This document shows, in pieces, positions 32,782 to 44,681 of a DNA stretch of 64,000 nucleotides. The notes under the pieces were generated by a model. That model did no database searches, was not told the DNA's origin, and worked only from the letters and a program-made list of their open reading frames with translations. How positions within the stretch are numbered: the first letter of the stretch is position 1; the number at the start of each line of letters is the position of its first letter. This DNA comes from Adiantum capillus-veneris (Eukaryota; Streptophyta; Polypodiopsida; Polypodiales; Pteridaceae), in the NCBI GenBank assembly GCA_014529385.2, contig CM043963.1, positions 101,290,912 to 101,354,911 on the forward strand, read 5' to 3'. The position numbers were made by a program, and so were the translations under genes.

Positions 32782-35700
32782 ATGGCGGAGGAAGGGAAGC
32801 TCAAGATTGAGAAGTTCAACTGCAAAAACTACCAACATTGGAAGATGCAGATTGAAGACTATCTCTACCAGAAGGACCTCTATCTGCCACTAGGTAGTCT
32901 TACAAAGAAGCCCCCAACGACGGAAAATGAAGCATGGAATGTCCTTGATCGAAAGGAACTGGGAACAATCCGGTTAAGCTTGGCGTTAACGGTGGCCTTC
33001 AATGTTTCGAAGATGAAGACCACGGAGGACTTGATGAAGTCACTTGAAGACTTCTACGAGAAACCATCGGCATCCAATAAGGTATTTCTTATGAAGCGCT
33101 TGTTCAATCTAAAGATGGTAGAGAATGGTTCAGTTGCAGAACACCTAAATGACTTTAACACAAACATAAGTCAACTTCGATCGGTGAAAATCAATTTCGA
33201 TGACGAAGTGCGAGCTCTCCTTATACTATTATCTCTACCGGATAGTTGGGACAGCCTTGTGATGGCTGTAAGTAATTCTATCTCTGGTACAAATACTCTT
33301 AAGTTTGATGATGTTGTGGGTGTTCTCCTAAGCGAGGAAATACAAAGGAGAAGCACAAGAGAATCATCAAGTGCTGCATTGTCAGTGAAAACAAGAGGAA
33401 GGCCTAAGGAGAGGTTCAAAAACCAAACGGGTCGTGATCGCTCAAGACGGAGCAAGTCACGCACAAAGTCAGTTCTTGAATGTTGGAACTGCGGCAAGAA
33501 GGGCCACGTCAGGAAGGATTGCTGGTCCAAGAAGAATAAGGAGACCGAGTCTCAAGACAACAAGCCAACATCGGAGGCCAATGTGGTAGGTAAAGTAGAG
33601 CAAGATTGTCTAATTCTCTCATTAGACAATGTGTCTAATTCCTGGGTAGTAGATTCCGGGGCTTCATTCCATGCGACACCACATAAGCAACATTTCCAAG
33701 ACTACACCAAAGGTAATTTTGGGTATGTATACTTGGGAGATGATGAAGCTTGTGAGATTGTCGGCAAAGGTACAGTTTCTGTCAAAACTGCTAATGGAAA
33801 TGAATGGAAGCTTAAAGATGTTAGGCATGTTCCTTCTCTTCATAAAAAAATGATCTCTGCAGGACAATTGGACGATGAAGGTCACAACATTGCATTCGGA
33901 AACAAACGGTGGAAGATCTCAAAGGTATCTTTGCTGGTTGCCAAGGGAGAAAAGGTCGGTACACTTTACTTGTGTACTGTTAGCACGCAACCTTCAGCTT
34001 GTGCAACAACTACAAAAGTTGACAGTGCGGTGTGGCACTACCGACTTGGGCATATGAGTGCCAAAGGAATGAAAATCCTTTAAACAAAGAAGCTTCTACC
34101 AGGTTTGAAAGAAGTGGACTTAGAGTTCTGTGAAGATTGTGTTTATGGTAAACAAAAGAGGCTAAAATTTCAAAAATCAGGAAATGAAAGAAAAAATAAA
34201 AAACTTGAGTTGGTTCATTCTGATGTTTGGGGTCCTGCAAGTACACCATCACTTGGTGGCTCATTGTACTATGTAACATTCATAGACGATGCGACTAGAA
34301 AAACATGGGTTCATGTCATGAAGAATAAATTCGATGTATTTTTCATATTTCAAAGGTGGAAAGCCTTTGTGGAGAATGAAACAGGTACCAAGGTTAAATG
34401 CCTCAGATCCGACAATAGAGGCGAATATTGTAGCCAAGCTTTTGAAAGCTTTTGTGCTAGAAATGGCATTCGGAGGCAAAGGACAACCCCAAGAACACCT
34501 CAACAAAATGGGATTTCGGAAAGGATGAACAGGACAATCATGGAACGAGCACGAATCATGCGGCTACATGCAGGCCTACCGCTTGAGCTTTGGGCGGAAG
34601 CTGTAAGTACGTCTGTGTACTTAATCAATCGGTCACCCTCAACGGCATTGGATGGGGGAGTTCCAGAAGAGGCATGGACAGGTAAACCGGTGAATTATGC
34701 ATTTCTCAAAGTGTTTGGGTGTGAGGCTTTCATGCACATAGATAGAAGCCTAAGATCAAAGCTAGATGCAAAGTCCAAAAAGTGTTTCTTCATTGGCTAT
34801 GGAGAAGGTGACTTTGGGTATCGCCTATGGAATCCTGAAGATGGTAAAATCTTAAGGAGTAGGGATGTAATTTTTAACGAACAAAATATGTACAAAGATT
34901 ACTTGGAAAGAAAACAAACAAAAGAAACAGGTGATGAGTACATGGAGCTTGAGGACGGTGAAGACTCAAGGACTGCAAACAGTGACAATGTGCAGCAATG
35001 TCAACCAAATGAGGAGCCTGAACCTATTCCTTGAAGATCTACAAGAGCAAGTAGACCTCCAGAAAGGTTTGTTTCTTCCTTCAACCATCTCTTGATCTCA
35101 GATTCTGGAGAGCCGGAATCATACGAAGAAGCTATGCAACATGAATCCAAAGAAGAATGGACGAAGAGCATGCAAGTGGAGATGGGCTCACTACATCGTA
35201 ACCAAACATGGGAGTTGGTTGAATTGCCTAAAGGTAAGCGGGCACTTCAAAAGAAATGGGTGTCCAAAGTGAAGGAAGAAGAAGGTGGGAAGAAAAGGTA
35301 CAAGTCTAGGCTTGTGGTAAAAGGGTTTTCTCAAAAGAAAGGTATTGACTTCAATGAAATATTTTCTCCTGTTGTAAAAATGAACTCAATTAGGCTTGTC
35401 TTAAGCCTTGTGGCTGCTCATGATCTAAATCTCGAGCAAATGGATGTAAATACGACATTCCCTCACGGTGACTGAGAGGAGGAAATCAACATGCTTCAAC
35501 CAAAGGGGTATGAAGTAAAAGGTGAGGAGAAAATGGTTTGGAGATTAAAGAAGAGCTTGTATGGTTTAAAGCAAGCATCAAGACAATGGTACTTGAATTT
35601 TGATCGATGGATGTTGGATCATGGATTCACAAGATGCAACTCGGATCACTGCGTCTACACGAAGAATTTGGGAGATGGGAAATTCATCATCCTAATGTTA

Positions 35701-36655
35701 TATGTTGATGACATGTTGATTGCAAGTGCTAACATGCAGGACATCAAAGACCTAAAAGAGGAGCTGTCTAAATCGATTTAGGTGCTGCAAAGATTATGCT
35801 TGGTATGAAAATATCAAGGTAGAGGACGAAGAAGACAATAAAGCTTTCTCAAGAAGATCACATCAAGAACGTACTAGAAAGGTTTGCAATGCAAAATGCA
35901 AAACCAGTTTCTACACCTTTGGCTGGTCACTTTAAACTAACGAAGGATATGTGTCCAAAGACACAAGAGGAGATAGCCTATATGTCTAAAGTTCCATATG
36001 CTGCAGCGGTAGGTTCTCTAATGTATGCTATGGTCTGCCTGGACAAGGCCAGACATTGCACATGCAGTGGGAGTTGTGAGTTGGTTTATGGACAACCCAT
36101 GTAAAGAGCATTGGAAAGCTGTGAAGTGGATACTTAGGTATCTAAAAGAGACAACAACAAATGCTTTGTATTTTTGGAGGAACTGATATTTTTCTAGACG
36201 GGTATGCTGATGCAGATATGGCAGGTGACAAAGATACTCGAAGGAGCACTACTGGCTATGTGTTCATGGTTGGAGGCACAACAGTAAGTTGGGCTTCAAA
36301 GTTGCAGAAAGTGGTTTCACTTTCTACCACGGAAGCAGAGTATGTATCAATGACGGAGGCAAGCAAAGAAATTCTGTGGCTTCACAGATTCTTAGAAGAG
36401 CTTGGATTCAAACAAGACAATTATGTCTTGTACAATGATAGCCAAAGCGCTGTCCATCTTGCGAAAAACTTAGCCTTTTATTCAAGGACAAAGCACATCG
36501 AGGTGAGATATCACTTCATACGCACTCTTTTGGAAGAGGGACAGCTAAAGCTAGGAAAGGTGCATACAAGTGAAAATCCTGTAGACATGTTTACAAAAGT
36601 GGTCAACAAGGAGAAGTTGAGTTTTTGCGCATCTTCAATCGGCATTCAAGGATAA
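32782..36655 (+). pseudogene. Copia Int3 Gag-Pol, multiple stops and frameshifts
   Basis: Start ATG at 32782. The zinc knuckle CWNCGKKGHVRKDC and protease VDSGASFH are intact in a 434-codon frame that ends with TAA at 34081 (CAA elsewhere). Integrase (HSDVWGP, RSDNRGEY with Arg for the usual first Gly, QNGISERMN) lies in 34105-35034, ended by TGA at 35032. Another TGA at 35473 splits the reverse transcriptase. YVDDMLIAS is present near 35701. A 13-base deletion near 35774, a four-base insertion near 36035 and an extra T near 36172 break the rest. RNase H reads in 36161-36655. More diverged from Int1 and Int2 than these are from each other. Confidence 0.92.
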
Positions 36656-36715
36656 GAAGCCATGATGGAAAGCAGTCACAGGTTTGGTTTGGAGATCACT
36701 CTCCAAGTGGGAGAT

Positions 36716-37501
36716 TGTTAAGTATGGAGCCTGATTTACCCTTGTAATTTTCTGTGGTAAAAGCGCACATTTGTAAGGTCCCCATTATGAGGAGAAGCCA
36801 TCGTGCGTGAAGGAAAATCACTCACCGGAAACCAAAATTTTTGCAGACAAGAATCAGGGGCAACTTTAGGGGCCTCGGGGGCGGAGGCTCCCGAGACTTT
36901 TTTTTCCCTCGCCAGAATATTCCTTTTCGTCGGAATATTAGGGCCGGACGGCGGCCGAAAAGTGGTCGGAAAACAACCGGTCGGTTGGCCGGTGGCCGGT
37001 AGTCAATGGCCGGTGGCCGGTGGTCGGAAGTCAATGGCCGGTGGTCGGTGGCCGAATTCAAAAGCGGACTTGTCTTCTCAAGGGCGGCCACACATGGGCG
37101 GATTGGAGGGTCCGATTTGGACTTATTCGCCCCAGGGCGGCTACACATGGCTGCCTCTCATAAGAGAGGGCAGCCCTTTTGGCCTATAAAAGGAGGCCAT
37201 TTCTACACACATTTCATAGTGTAAAGTTGATGCAACAAGGCGAGTGTGAGGTGGTGAGAGTGAAGGAAGGCGGGAGCTCCATTAAGGGTATAATCCCTTT
37301 GTAAACTACTTTTTGTTTTGAAGTACTAAAGCCATTGAGTGGCTGCTTTCCCGTGGACGTAGCCCACATTGGGTGAACAACGTATATCATGTGTACTCTC
37401 TCTCTCTCTCTCTACTCTATAATCTCTTGTGTGTGAAATCTATCTCTCTCCATTAAGTAATCTACTCAAATATCTATCTAGCTACGTCTTATTTCCTAAC
37501 A
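36716..37501 (+). repeat. Copia array LTR5 (right end of the array)
   Basis: 786 bp, preceded by AAGTGGGAGAT and ending CTAACA at 37501. The next bases, TATTTTGCATC, belong to unrelated sequence. Confidence 0.93.
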
Positions 37502-38000
37502 TATTTTGCATCTCAACGGCACCCTATGACTCTTCAGGTAGGAGGAGGAGTGGTTGCCTTGGGGAGAGCAGTGGCACAATTTCTGAGTGGATTTCAAGAG
37601 GTTCCACCCCTGTCTCCTCCTTGGTGGTTCTTTGTCGTCCATCTCTTTGCTCTTGGTATTAGAGGAGTTGTCAGGATTCATGTCCATTAATTCACTAGAT
37701 GAGGTGGAGTCAGGAGGTGTTGAGGATTCATAGGAACTCTAGGGGAGAGCACACAATGGCTGCTTATGTTTATCCATGACTTAAGTCTAAATTTAGGTTG
37801 TTATGAATGACCATCATTTCCATTAGGGTGGTTATTTCAAGAATGAATTGTTGATGTTGTTTCAGTGAGCTTCGAAGAGTCTCAAGCCTCACCCTCTATC
37901 CTTTGATGCACAAGCTCCTCAATGATAGTATCTTACTGCAATGACAGAGCATCTATCTTGTGCCAAGAGTTCTCAGCCCTTGCGTGATACATTGTTACTT
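37502..38000 (-). pseudogene. Gag-like N-terminal remnant
   Basis: On the minus strand, from about 37995, one can read AENSWHKIDALS, then EELVHQRIEGEA and LETLRSSLKQHQQFILEITTLM across a TAA, a TGA and one shift. This helical, Gln-rich pattern is common at the N-terminus of plant Gypsy gag proteins. The remainder, down to 37502, is Ser/Pro/Lys-rich. No zinc knuckle or pol follows, because LTR5 abuts it. Homology is inferred from composition only. Confidence 0.35.
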
Positions 38001-39300
38001 AGCGTTACCTACAAATAGCATATGTTGGTGGAAACAAGGCATCTAGAGATAGACATTGGCACTTCCTTTGACTCCGATTGAAGAAAGAGAGAGAGAAAAA
38101 GAGGGCAAGAGAAAGAAAGAAACAAAGAAGAAGAGAGATTGTAGATTAAGAGGAAAACAAATAAAGCATACCTTCCAAAAATTGGAAGGGTGTTCCGTTG
38201 TACACGGACTGAATTTCTCTCGCATTTACCCTCCCTCTTTGCCAAAAGGCAGTGCCAATAAAAACCTTGCATGATTGGCTATTATTCATATGTTGTTGGA
38301 TGTAAAAAGCCACGAATTGATCTTAAAACCTTATGTTGTTTTTACCAACAATAGATATCTATCTACTAACATAATATGGCGAAAGGGGGAGCCCTTTACA
38401 CGTGTCGCAATGTGCGATCTGAAGGCTAAAATCCAAAACTAAAAAAAAACCCCTTTGCACGCGATAAAGAGGGAGAGAGGGGAAGAGAGAGAGGCCACCG
38501 AAGAAGGCGGCCGGCTGTACTAGTGTTGTTGGTGTATGCGCTCTCAAATGTGTGCCACCTTGATTGCTACATCATTCGCATTGTGCTATACTATGAAAGT
38601 GTTTGATTTTCTTTCTGGGTCTTCTAGACATATTCCTTAGCAACACCATAAAAGGGTAACTCACTTTTGACGTGAATCAAGCTGGATAGGCAGCTAAGTA
38701 TTTTGTAAGTGGCTCAATGAAAGCATTTAGTGGCTTATGAAGCAATCAAACGTTAAGGAAACTCCAGCTTTTATTTAAGACACATCTATACTATTATAAA
38801 AAGAGGAAAGATTCTCGCTCTCTCCTTCAAACACGTGTTGCTTTCCTCTCTCTCTCTCTCTCTCTCTCGTTTCGAACACGTGTTGCTTTTATCATTTCAA
38901 TAACCATTTTCCTTCGGCTACAAAAGGGCACTTATCAAGACTCTCCTTGCCCTCACTAGATGATGAGACTAAATGCATGAACTTAGGTTATTCAAGGCTG
39001 TTGGTTCTTAGAACTATAAATCGTGTAGGAAGCATGCCTTCCATGCATCGATCGAACTTGATTGCTATTCTTCCAGTAGCTAATAAAGCTTTATTACATG
39101 GGAAGAATAGCAATCATTCATAAATTAATGCAAAGAGCTATGCAAGAGCCTTCACTTTTGTCAAAGTTTCAAAAGGTAAAACACAAACATAATTATGATG
39201 TTTTGAAAATGTGAAAGACAATTGAACCAATATGCGACCACCATTTAAAAAAATGCAAATTTTTTATGGAATCAACAAAGTTTTTACTCCTAGCTAGAAC
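38001..39300. other. No gene recognised; short promoter-like and Helitron-like text
   Basis: Contains purine-rich GA stretches (38087-38135), a TCTATACTATTATAAAAAG string at about 38787 resembling plant Helitron 5' ends, and two ACACGTGTT palindromes (38831 and 38876) around a CT run (38848-38868). Open frames are short and show no domain. Confidence 0.4.
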
Positions 39301-39315
39301 TCTCTTGGCAAAACC

Positions 39316-39316
<1 letters not shown>

Positions 39317-39361
<45 letters not shown>
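39317..39361. repeat. 45-base C run
   Basis: Uninterrupted C from 39317 to 39361, flanked by AAACCA and AAAACCC. Mirror image in kind of the G run at 7929-7974, but without a GT tract. Confidence 0.9.
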
Positions 39362-39363
<2 letters not shown>

Positions 39364-39431
39364 AACCCACCCTCCCAAAAAAAAAAGAAAAAGAGAAAAA
39401 TGGCAACTGTTGACTCAAGTTTGAATTTTGC

Positions 39432-39434
<3 letters not shown>

Positions 39435-39484
<50 letters not shown>

Positions 39485-39582
39485 CACTATGCAAGACAAG
39501 GTTCTCTCTCTCTCTCTCTCTCTCTCTATCTCACACACACACACACACACACAAGGCAATTCATGCACAATGCAACACGTGG

Positions 39583-39621
<39 letters not shown>

Positions 39622-39711
39622 ACTCTCCACCTATCGTATTTCGTGGTATCACATGCAGTTCACACACAAGGCAGTACGTGGTCTCTCTCTCTCTATCTCT
39701 CTCTCTCTCTC
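39435..39711. repeat. Cluster of CT and CA microsatellites
   Basis: Pure CT runs at 39435-39479, 39503-39528, 39583-39608 and 39682-39711, with CA runs at 39533-39554 and 39608-39621. Between them AAGGCA and ACGTGGTCTCTC words recur, so the whole is a decayed higher-order repeat of about 80-100 bases. Confidence 0.88.
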
Positions 39712-42060
39712 TTCCCCCTTGCATATTTTCTGATCTCCTCCAAATGCTAGCAGTCCTCTACAGGCTGATTTGGGCGCTTATATGTCCATCGCCGCATAAA
39801 CTTGAGGCTCAGTTTCTTCCATCGTTCATTGCCTCTTGGCTTGAATGCACCGTGAGTTTTTTTTTTTTGGTGTCTGACAGTAGAGGCAATGGATGGCGAG
39901 GCTATGGGAGAGGCAAGTGGAGGGGAGCAGAGTGAGGGTGGGAGTTCCAAAATATTCCATGGGATCTTTGCAAATGCAAAAGATTTTAAAGAATCTACGC
40001 AACTAATGAGTTTATTTTTAGTTGAGCAATATGTATGTGCTCACTAAAGTTTTTGAGTTGAACTAGGTAGGTGTGACAAAAGTTTTTTCAGGGGAATCAA
40101 AAGTGCTTCCCCTTTAATGTAATTTTAGTGCGAACTGATGCTCAAAGAGGAAAGGGAAGGATTTCAGGCAACGTAGCATATCTCAAGAAGATTTAGAAAA
40201 TTTCTCATGTAGGAAAACAGAGTCTTTTCCAGTGTTTTTCATACAATGAATAACATCATGAGCTTCTGCTCGAGTACATACCTAGCTAGGTATGCAGTGC
40301 CTCCCTCACAGAAGCTCATAATGTTGAGGTAAGTCACAATGTGGGAATTATTGTGAGAATTTGCTGGCATGCACATTGCTCCCAAGGATCGGACTAAGGG
40401 GAAAGGCGCATGTGGGTTGTTGTCATCAATATTTTCATTTATCACTACTTCAGTAAAGGGTTTAAAGATAGAGAAAGCTAGAGATGATAGGTCATCATAA
40501 AAAGTATGTTAATAAACCGCAAAGCGGCCCATTGGTAAGAGTGAGCAAGACCCATTGTAGGCGGATCACGTGAGCTCGTGTGAGATTACATAGAGTGAGG
40601 ATAGAATAAGCCATGACAACGAAAAAAAGCCCCCCCTAGCTTCTTGCATTTTTTTTTGGATGTTTAATCATCACCTTGCAGTTTCTAAATGTCGCAAAGG
40701 GCCTCGCAAATTGGACATTGCCTTTATGACACAATGAGCAATGAGTTAGCAATGCCACATGTTGTGGATTAAGAGTGCCATTGAGCAATGCCGAAATTCC
40801 CCCAAAATCCCTCTCCAATGAGCTCAAGATTTAGTAAAGTGGCCTTCTTGAGCTTCCTAAAGCCCAAATGGTGCCCTACAAAAACCGAAGGGCTCTTGAT
40901 TTTGTCATCCAAAATCCAAACCACGGAATTTGACCCATAACTCAAATAGATTTTGCATTTGAAGCCAAAATCCATATAAAATCTGCTCGTTAATATTGTA
41001 ATTTGACCACAACTATCGTTTTAAGCCCGAATTGGGTGTAATGGAGCCCGAACATATCCAAAAATAATCATCGACAATCCAAGCATCAAAGTTGGTCACA
41101 AATTTTCAACCTACACACCCTTGCATTGCATTTTTCTTGTTTGATGAAGCACAAAACCCAAAGAAACTTGCTCAATATTCAACTAAAATGAGCATATCTT
41201 GTCCAAATGGAATCCGTTCATGTCAAAGACTATCAACTGAAACCGTGGCAGAATGAAATGGATCACTTGGGCATGCATTCCAAAGCTAGTCCAAAAATTG
41301 CAGACCTGGCCCTCGAAAAGTCTTAAAGTGCTTATAACTTCCCCATTCAGACTCCAATCAATAAGACATAAAGACAATCTTACAGCGAAGTTTGAGCACC
41401 ACATAATCATCCCATAAACTTGCACTTTGGAAACTTTTGAGAATCCCAACTCACATGCAAAAAGAACACACTTAGTGGCCCAAAAATCCACATTTGGCTC
41501 ATTTATACTTGGCTGCATCCATTCCCCAGATATTGCACAAATAATATACACTTCAAGCTTGCATAAATTGCTTCCCTTAGCCCTTTCTTCCATTATGAAA
41601 TAGAAGCAACATGACATTTTTTTCTATATTTAAAGATATGACAAGTTGGTGTGTGTATCCATGAAGTAGTGTCAATCATACGAGGCACTAATGGCATCGA
41701 GGGTGTTGTCGATGGAGGTGGAGCAACTGCTCATGTAGAGAACACAACCTGTTTAGGTAAAATTGGAAAGAAAATGCTAGTTAGCATAATGGATTGCATT
41801 CTAAACTATGGAGAAGGAAATGATGAGAAGAACATATATACCATGCCAAACATTGCTTTTGTTGTATGGTCCTCTCCAAGTGGGCTAGTCAGGGGTACAA
41901 TATGCACTGCATCTAGAAAAATAAAACATTGAAAACCATTTAACTACTTACCACTCTACTAGCTAAACAATCAAAACAAGAGATGCCACCAAGTACGAAT
42001 GAAGGAGACAAAGTGGGTGAGAGTCTCGTCCATTAAATAAACCTCCCATTCAAGCTTTTG
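39712..42060. other. No gene recognised
   Basis: AT-rich, low gene-likeness. Minus-strand frames (for example 41183-41617, 144 codons) carry no motif I can name. The stretch 40640-41620 reads like LTR or untranslated sequence of an old element, similar in style to 1900-2100. One perfect palindrome sits at 40277-40294. Confidence 0.4.
40277..40294. repeat. Perfect 18-base palindrome
   Basis: CATACCTAGCTAGGTATG is its own reverse complement. It stands alone in otherwise unremarkable sequence. Confidence 0.9.
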
Positions 42061-42850
42061 CCTCAACCCCATGCATTGTGCTCCAAGGAACTATTGACTC
42101 TATGCAATGTTGATGAGCTGAGTGATTGAACTCTGTCATCCTTGGGAGCCTCTACTGCTCTCTAAATCTGTTGTGAATGTGGCCTCCTCTGGATCGTGTG
42201 CTATTGTAGTAGTCCACCTCTAGCATAATAACATACTAAATTCAAAGCTATTATGCAAAGTATGTGTGAACCTGAAAATGGTAGGGTAGTGCTCTATAGT
42301 ACATCACATACCACAAAAGGGCATGCTATCTCATGGCAAGGTGAATACAGTCATCAACGGAGTAGGATGCTCGTGGCACTAAGTCTCTTGGCCTAGGATA
42401 TGCTCTAAAGTGACAGAGCATATGGAGGACAAAGCGTCCACTTGACACCACATTATGCCTCTACACCCAATACAATGCGTGATTGGCCACTCCTAGAAGG
42501 TGAGTGGATCATGAGTCATGGAAAAAGTAGCTGCAATAGCTTCCAAGGCCTCTGCCACTGACCTGGTCTTTGGGCAAAAAGGAAGACTATAAAAACAACG
42601 CTATGTGCCATGAAGAAAATCCTATGCCAATGAGTGTATGTGTGCTAAAGAGGGTGTAAGAATCTGAGGTGCCTTCTGTTGTTGTGGGGGAACTAATTGC
42701 AGTGAGGTCTGTGGCTGGTGTGAGGGCATTGGTTGATGTGGGTGCATCGACTGCTATGGGGGCTCCCCTCTTTCTTTCTGTGATTGTTGTGGCATGGTGT
42801 CTGCATTGAAAAAGAACATAATCATAATCAAGAAATGAGCATAGATGCAA
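42061..42850 (-). pseudogene. Possible decayed coding remnant, unknown family
   Basis: The minus strand from about 42800 reads with fewer stops than expected. Segments such as VPRASYSVDDCIHLAMR and HALLWYVMYYRALPYHFQVH (about 42270-42400) look protein-like. Several stops interrupt it. I cannot place it in a family; it may be a non-LTR or DNA-transposon accessory gene or chance. Confidence 0.25.
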
Positions 42851-42889
42851 TGGAATTCTAATTGCTAAATATAGTAACCCAAACCCTCT

Positions 42890-43535
42890 AGGACTAATAC
42901 ATAGATATGGTGACCCAAGACTTTTCTACCCATGGTCGGCTAGTGTTAGCTCTATGACCATCAAGATATGGTACTGTAAAATGAATATACAAATAGTCAT
43001 CCATAGCAGTAGGTCTATGTCTATTATATATATGTATGGTAATATCAACCATACCTACGTATGATCGGCTATAACATTAATTCTATGTCCTCTTATATAT
43101 GGTACAATATGTTGTATCTGCCTCTAGTCATTTATAATGTTTACTCTATGTCTAATACCTAGATATGGTACCCAAAACCATTCTACTTATGGTTGGCCAA
43201 CGTTATCACTGTGGATATCATGATACAGTACAACACAATGCATTGACGTATAGTCAACCATATCGTTATGTCTATCTAATACACATATATGGTAGCATCA
43301 AAACTTATCTACATATGGTAGGCTATAGGATTAAGCCTATGTCCATCTAATATGGTATTGTAAGCCCCAATTCCCTATGGTCATCTATAGCGTTTGCTTT
43401 ATATCTCATATGTACATATGGTACCTTAGATTTTTTTACGTTTGGTCGACTATAGTGGTATCTCTATGGCCATCAAGATATGGTACTATACACTGCATTT
43501 ATGTCTGTTCTATGCCCAATCCTTTAGCAATAGAT
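42890..43535. repeat. Decayed tandem repeat, about ten units of about 64 bp
   Basis: GATATGGTAC-like words recur near 42902, 42966, 43033, 43098, 43161, 43221, 43287, 43350, 43416 and 43479. They are followed by a CTATGGTCGGCTATA-like word and then TCTATGTCTATCTAAT. Alternate units are more alike (for example CCATCAAGATATGGTACT at 42960 and 43473), which suggests a dimer of about 130 bp. Units differ strongly, so the array is old. Confidence 0.7.
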
Positions 43536-43929
43536 GACCATAATTAAGTCTATGTTTAGTTGGCACTATGGTAGTCTCAGTTAGATTATTTTCTTAGTTT
43601 AATGGAAGCCAATCAAGGATTTTGAGATCAAAGGAGGCAAACTAAACATGGGATCATACGATTTTTCACGTGGACCACCTCAAAAGTTGCTGGCAATGCC
43701 GAAGGTAGTTGCTATAGCATTGTTTTATAGTTTGCTAAAAAATGAAGGGTAGCTCGATGAGCAACATGATGTGCTTGTTGTCTGTACAAGAGATAGAGAG
43801 ACATATATACCTTCATTCATAGCAAAAAGTACAAGGTATTGACTCATGGTACTAATCACCCACAAGATAAAATAACCATCAGCTCCACCATACATAGTAT
43901 TGACTAAATAGTATGACATCCTTACTTAC
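43536..43929. other. No gene recognised
   Basis: Short unmarked stretch between the tandem repeat and the LINE remnant. If the LINE once extended further, its 3' end and tail would lie here, but no poly-A or target duplication is visible. Confidence 0.4.
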
Positions 43930-44400
43930 ATCCTCGATGCCCAATAGTGGATGAAGAACTAGGCACCAATATATTCATGCATTCCTCCTAATTCTAAAGG
44001 AGTGGCCATACACTCCCATGCAATCAGTGAAGACGATCCTTGATTGCTACCCCATAGGAATTTTAGTAGTACAAATTTGAATGCATTCAAGTTTTTTTCT
44101 GGACCAATCAATAATATGCAAAAGTTACTAAAGGTAAGGGATCAATATAGCTTGCATTATTCTGATTCTAACATGAAATGGCCATTTTGCACAATGCCAA
44201 CCAACAATTTTTGTATAAACCTTTTCAAGAAGCCATCTTGTAGGTGGTTTTGTGTCACCATGACCCCCAAAGGGTACCCAAGATGTCTGAAAACATGACC
44301 CACTGGGAGTCTCCTCCCCTACCACATCAAGACATTGAAATCCCTAGCTAATACATCAAATAAGATGAGACTTAACAATATTAACATCATATAAACTAGC
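43930..44400 (-). pseudogene. LINE (L1-type) reverse transcriptase, C-terminal part
   Basis: On the minus strand from 44400, the frame continues from the segment on the far side of E1. Visible are VNIVKSHLI (the conserved N..KS..I motif), then FQTSWVPFGGHGD (the LG.P.G region), KPPTRWLLEKVYTKIVGW and AKWPFHVRIRIMQAILIP (the W..L..K...GW..K..S..GR..L...VL region of plant L1 reverse transcriptases). Below 44128 comes FLWGSNQGSSSLIAWECMA and the ELGGM motif. A TGA follows VKSHLI and a shift near 44128 is present. The enzyme copies LINE RNA at nicked DNA. E1 is inserted at its left edge as drawn (44400). Confidence 0.75.
44396..44400. repeat. Target site duplication of E1, left copy
   Basis: CTAGC immediately before the E1 LTR; the same five bases follow E1 at 49940-49944. 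Confidence 0.95.
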
Positions 44401-44592
44401 TGAAGGAGTACGAGCGGAAGTGCGACGCGAGAGAGAGTGCGAGAAGAAGAGCACGACAATATGGTGAACTCGCTCTACTGTAATGTGTAGAGCATAGTGA
44501 GTTCTTATTAGGTTTTTACAAAAGAATATGTGTACATACCTAGCGGCCCGCCCACTTACCTGGGCGACCAAATTGGGCTTTATGCCCCAACA
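44401..44592 (-). repeat. E1 3' LTR (192 bp)
   Basis: Plus-strand ends TGAAGGAGTACG and CCCCAACA; on the minus strand TGTTGGGG...CCTTCA. Very short for a Copia LTR. A TATA-like word is read near its start on the minus strand (CATAAAGCCC here, TATAAAGCCC in the other copies). Confidence 0.95.
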
Positions 44593-44603
44593 AACTCCCA
44601 CTT
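44593..44603 (-). promoter_or_regulatory. E1 polypurine tract
   Basis: AAGTGGGAGTT on the minus strand, directly before the 3' LTR. In E2 the same place reads AAGTGGGAGGT. Confidence 0.85.
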
Positions 44604-44681
44604 AAAGTCCAATGTGGTACTTTAAGTGTGAGAGAAGCTACTATACAAGCTAATATACAAGAGATGTAGAGAAGTGATGTA

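Larger units (their letters stand above)
17769..37501 (+). mobile_element. Tandem array of one Copia family: five LTRs, three internal regions, one foreign interval
   Basis: The order is LTR1 (17769-18557), Int1, LTR2 (22572-23356), Int2, LTR3 (27372-28162), foreign interval X, LTR4 (31935-32708), Int3, LTR5 (36716-37501), all in the same orientation. All LTRs start TGTTAAGTATGGA and end TAACA. Neighbouring units share LTRs, as expected from unequal recombination between LTRs. The five bases before LTR1 (AAGAT) do not match those after LTR3 (CGGAG) or LTR5 (TATTT), so no target duplication survives. Confidence 0.9.

Noticed and set aside
39290-39935. Frames rich in Ser-Leu, Arg-Glu, Thr-His or Gly repeats
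   Set aside because: Translations of CT, GA, CA and C runs; not genes.
40505-40600. SINE or tRNA-derived element (TTGGTAAGAGTGAGC... text)
   Set aside because: A weak box A-like word is present but no box B (GGTTCGA-like) and no A-rich tail or target duplication.
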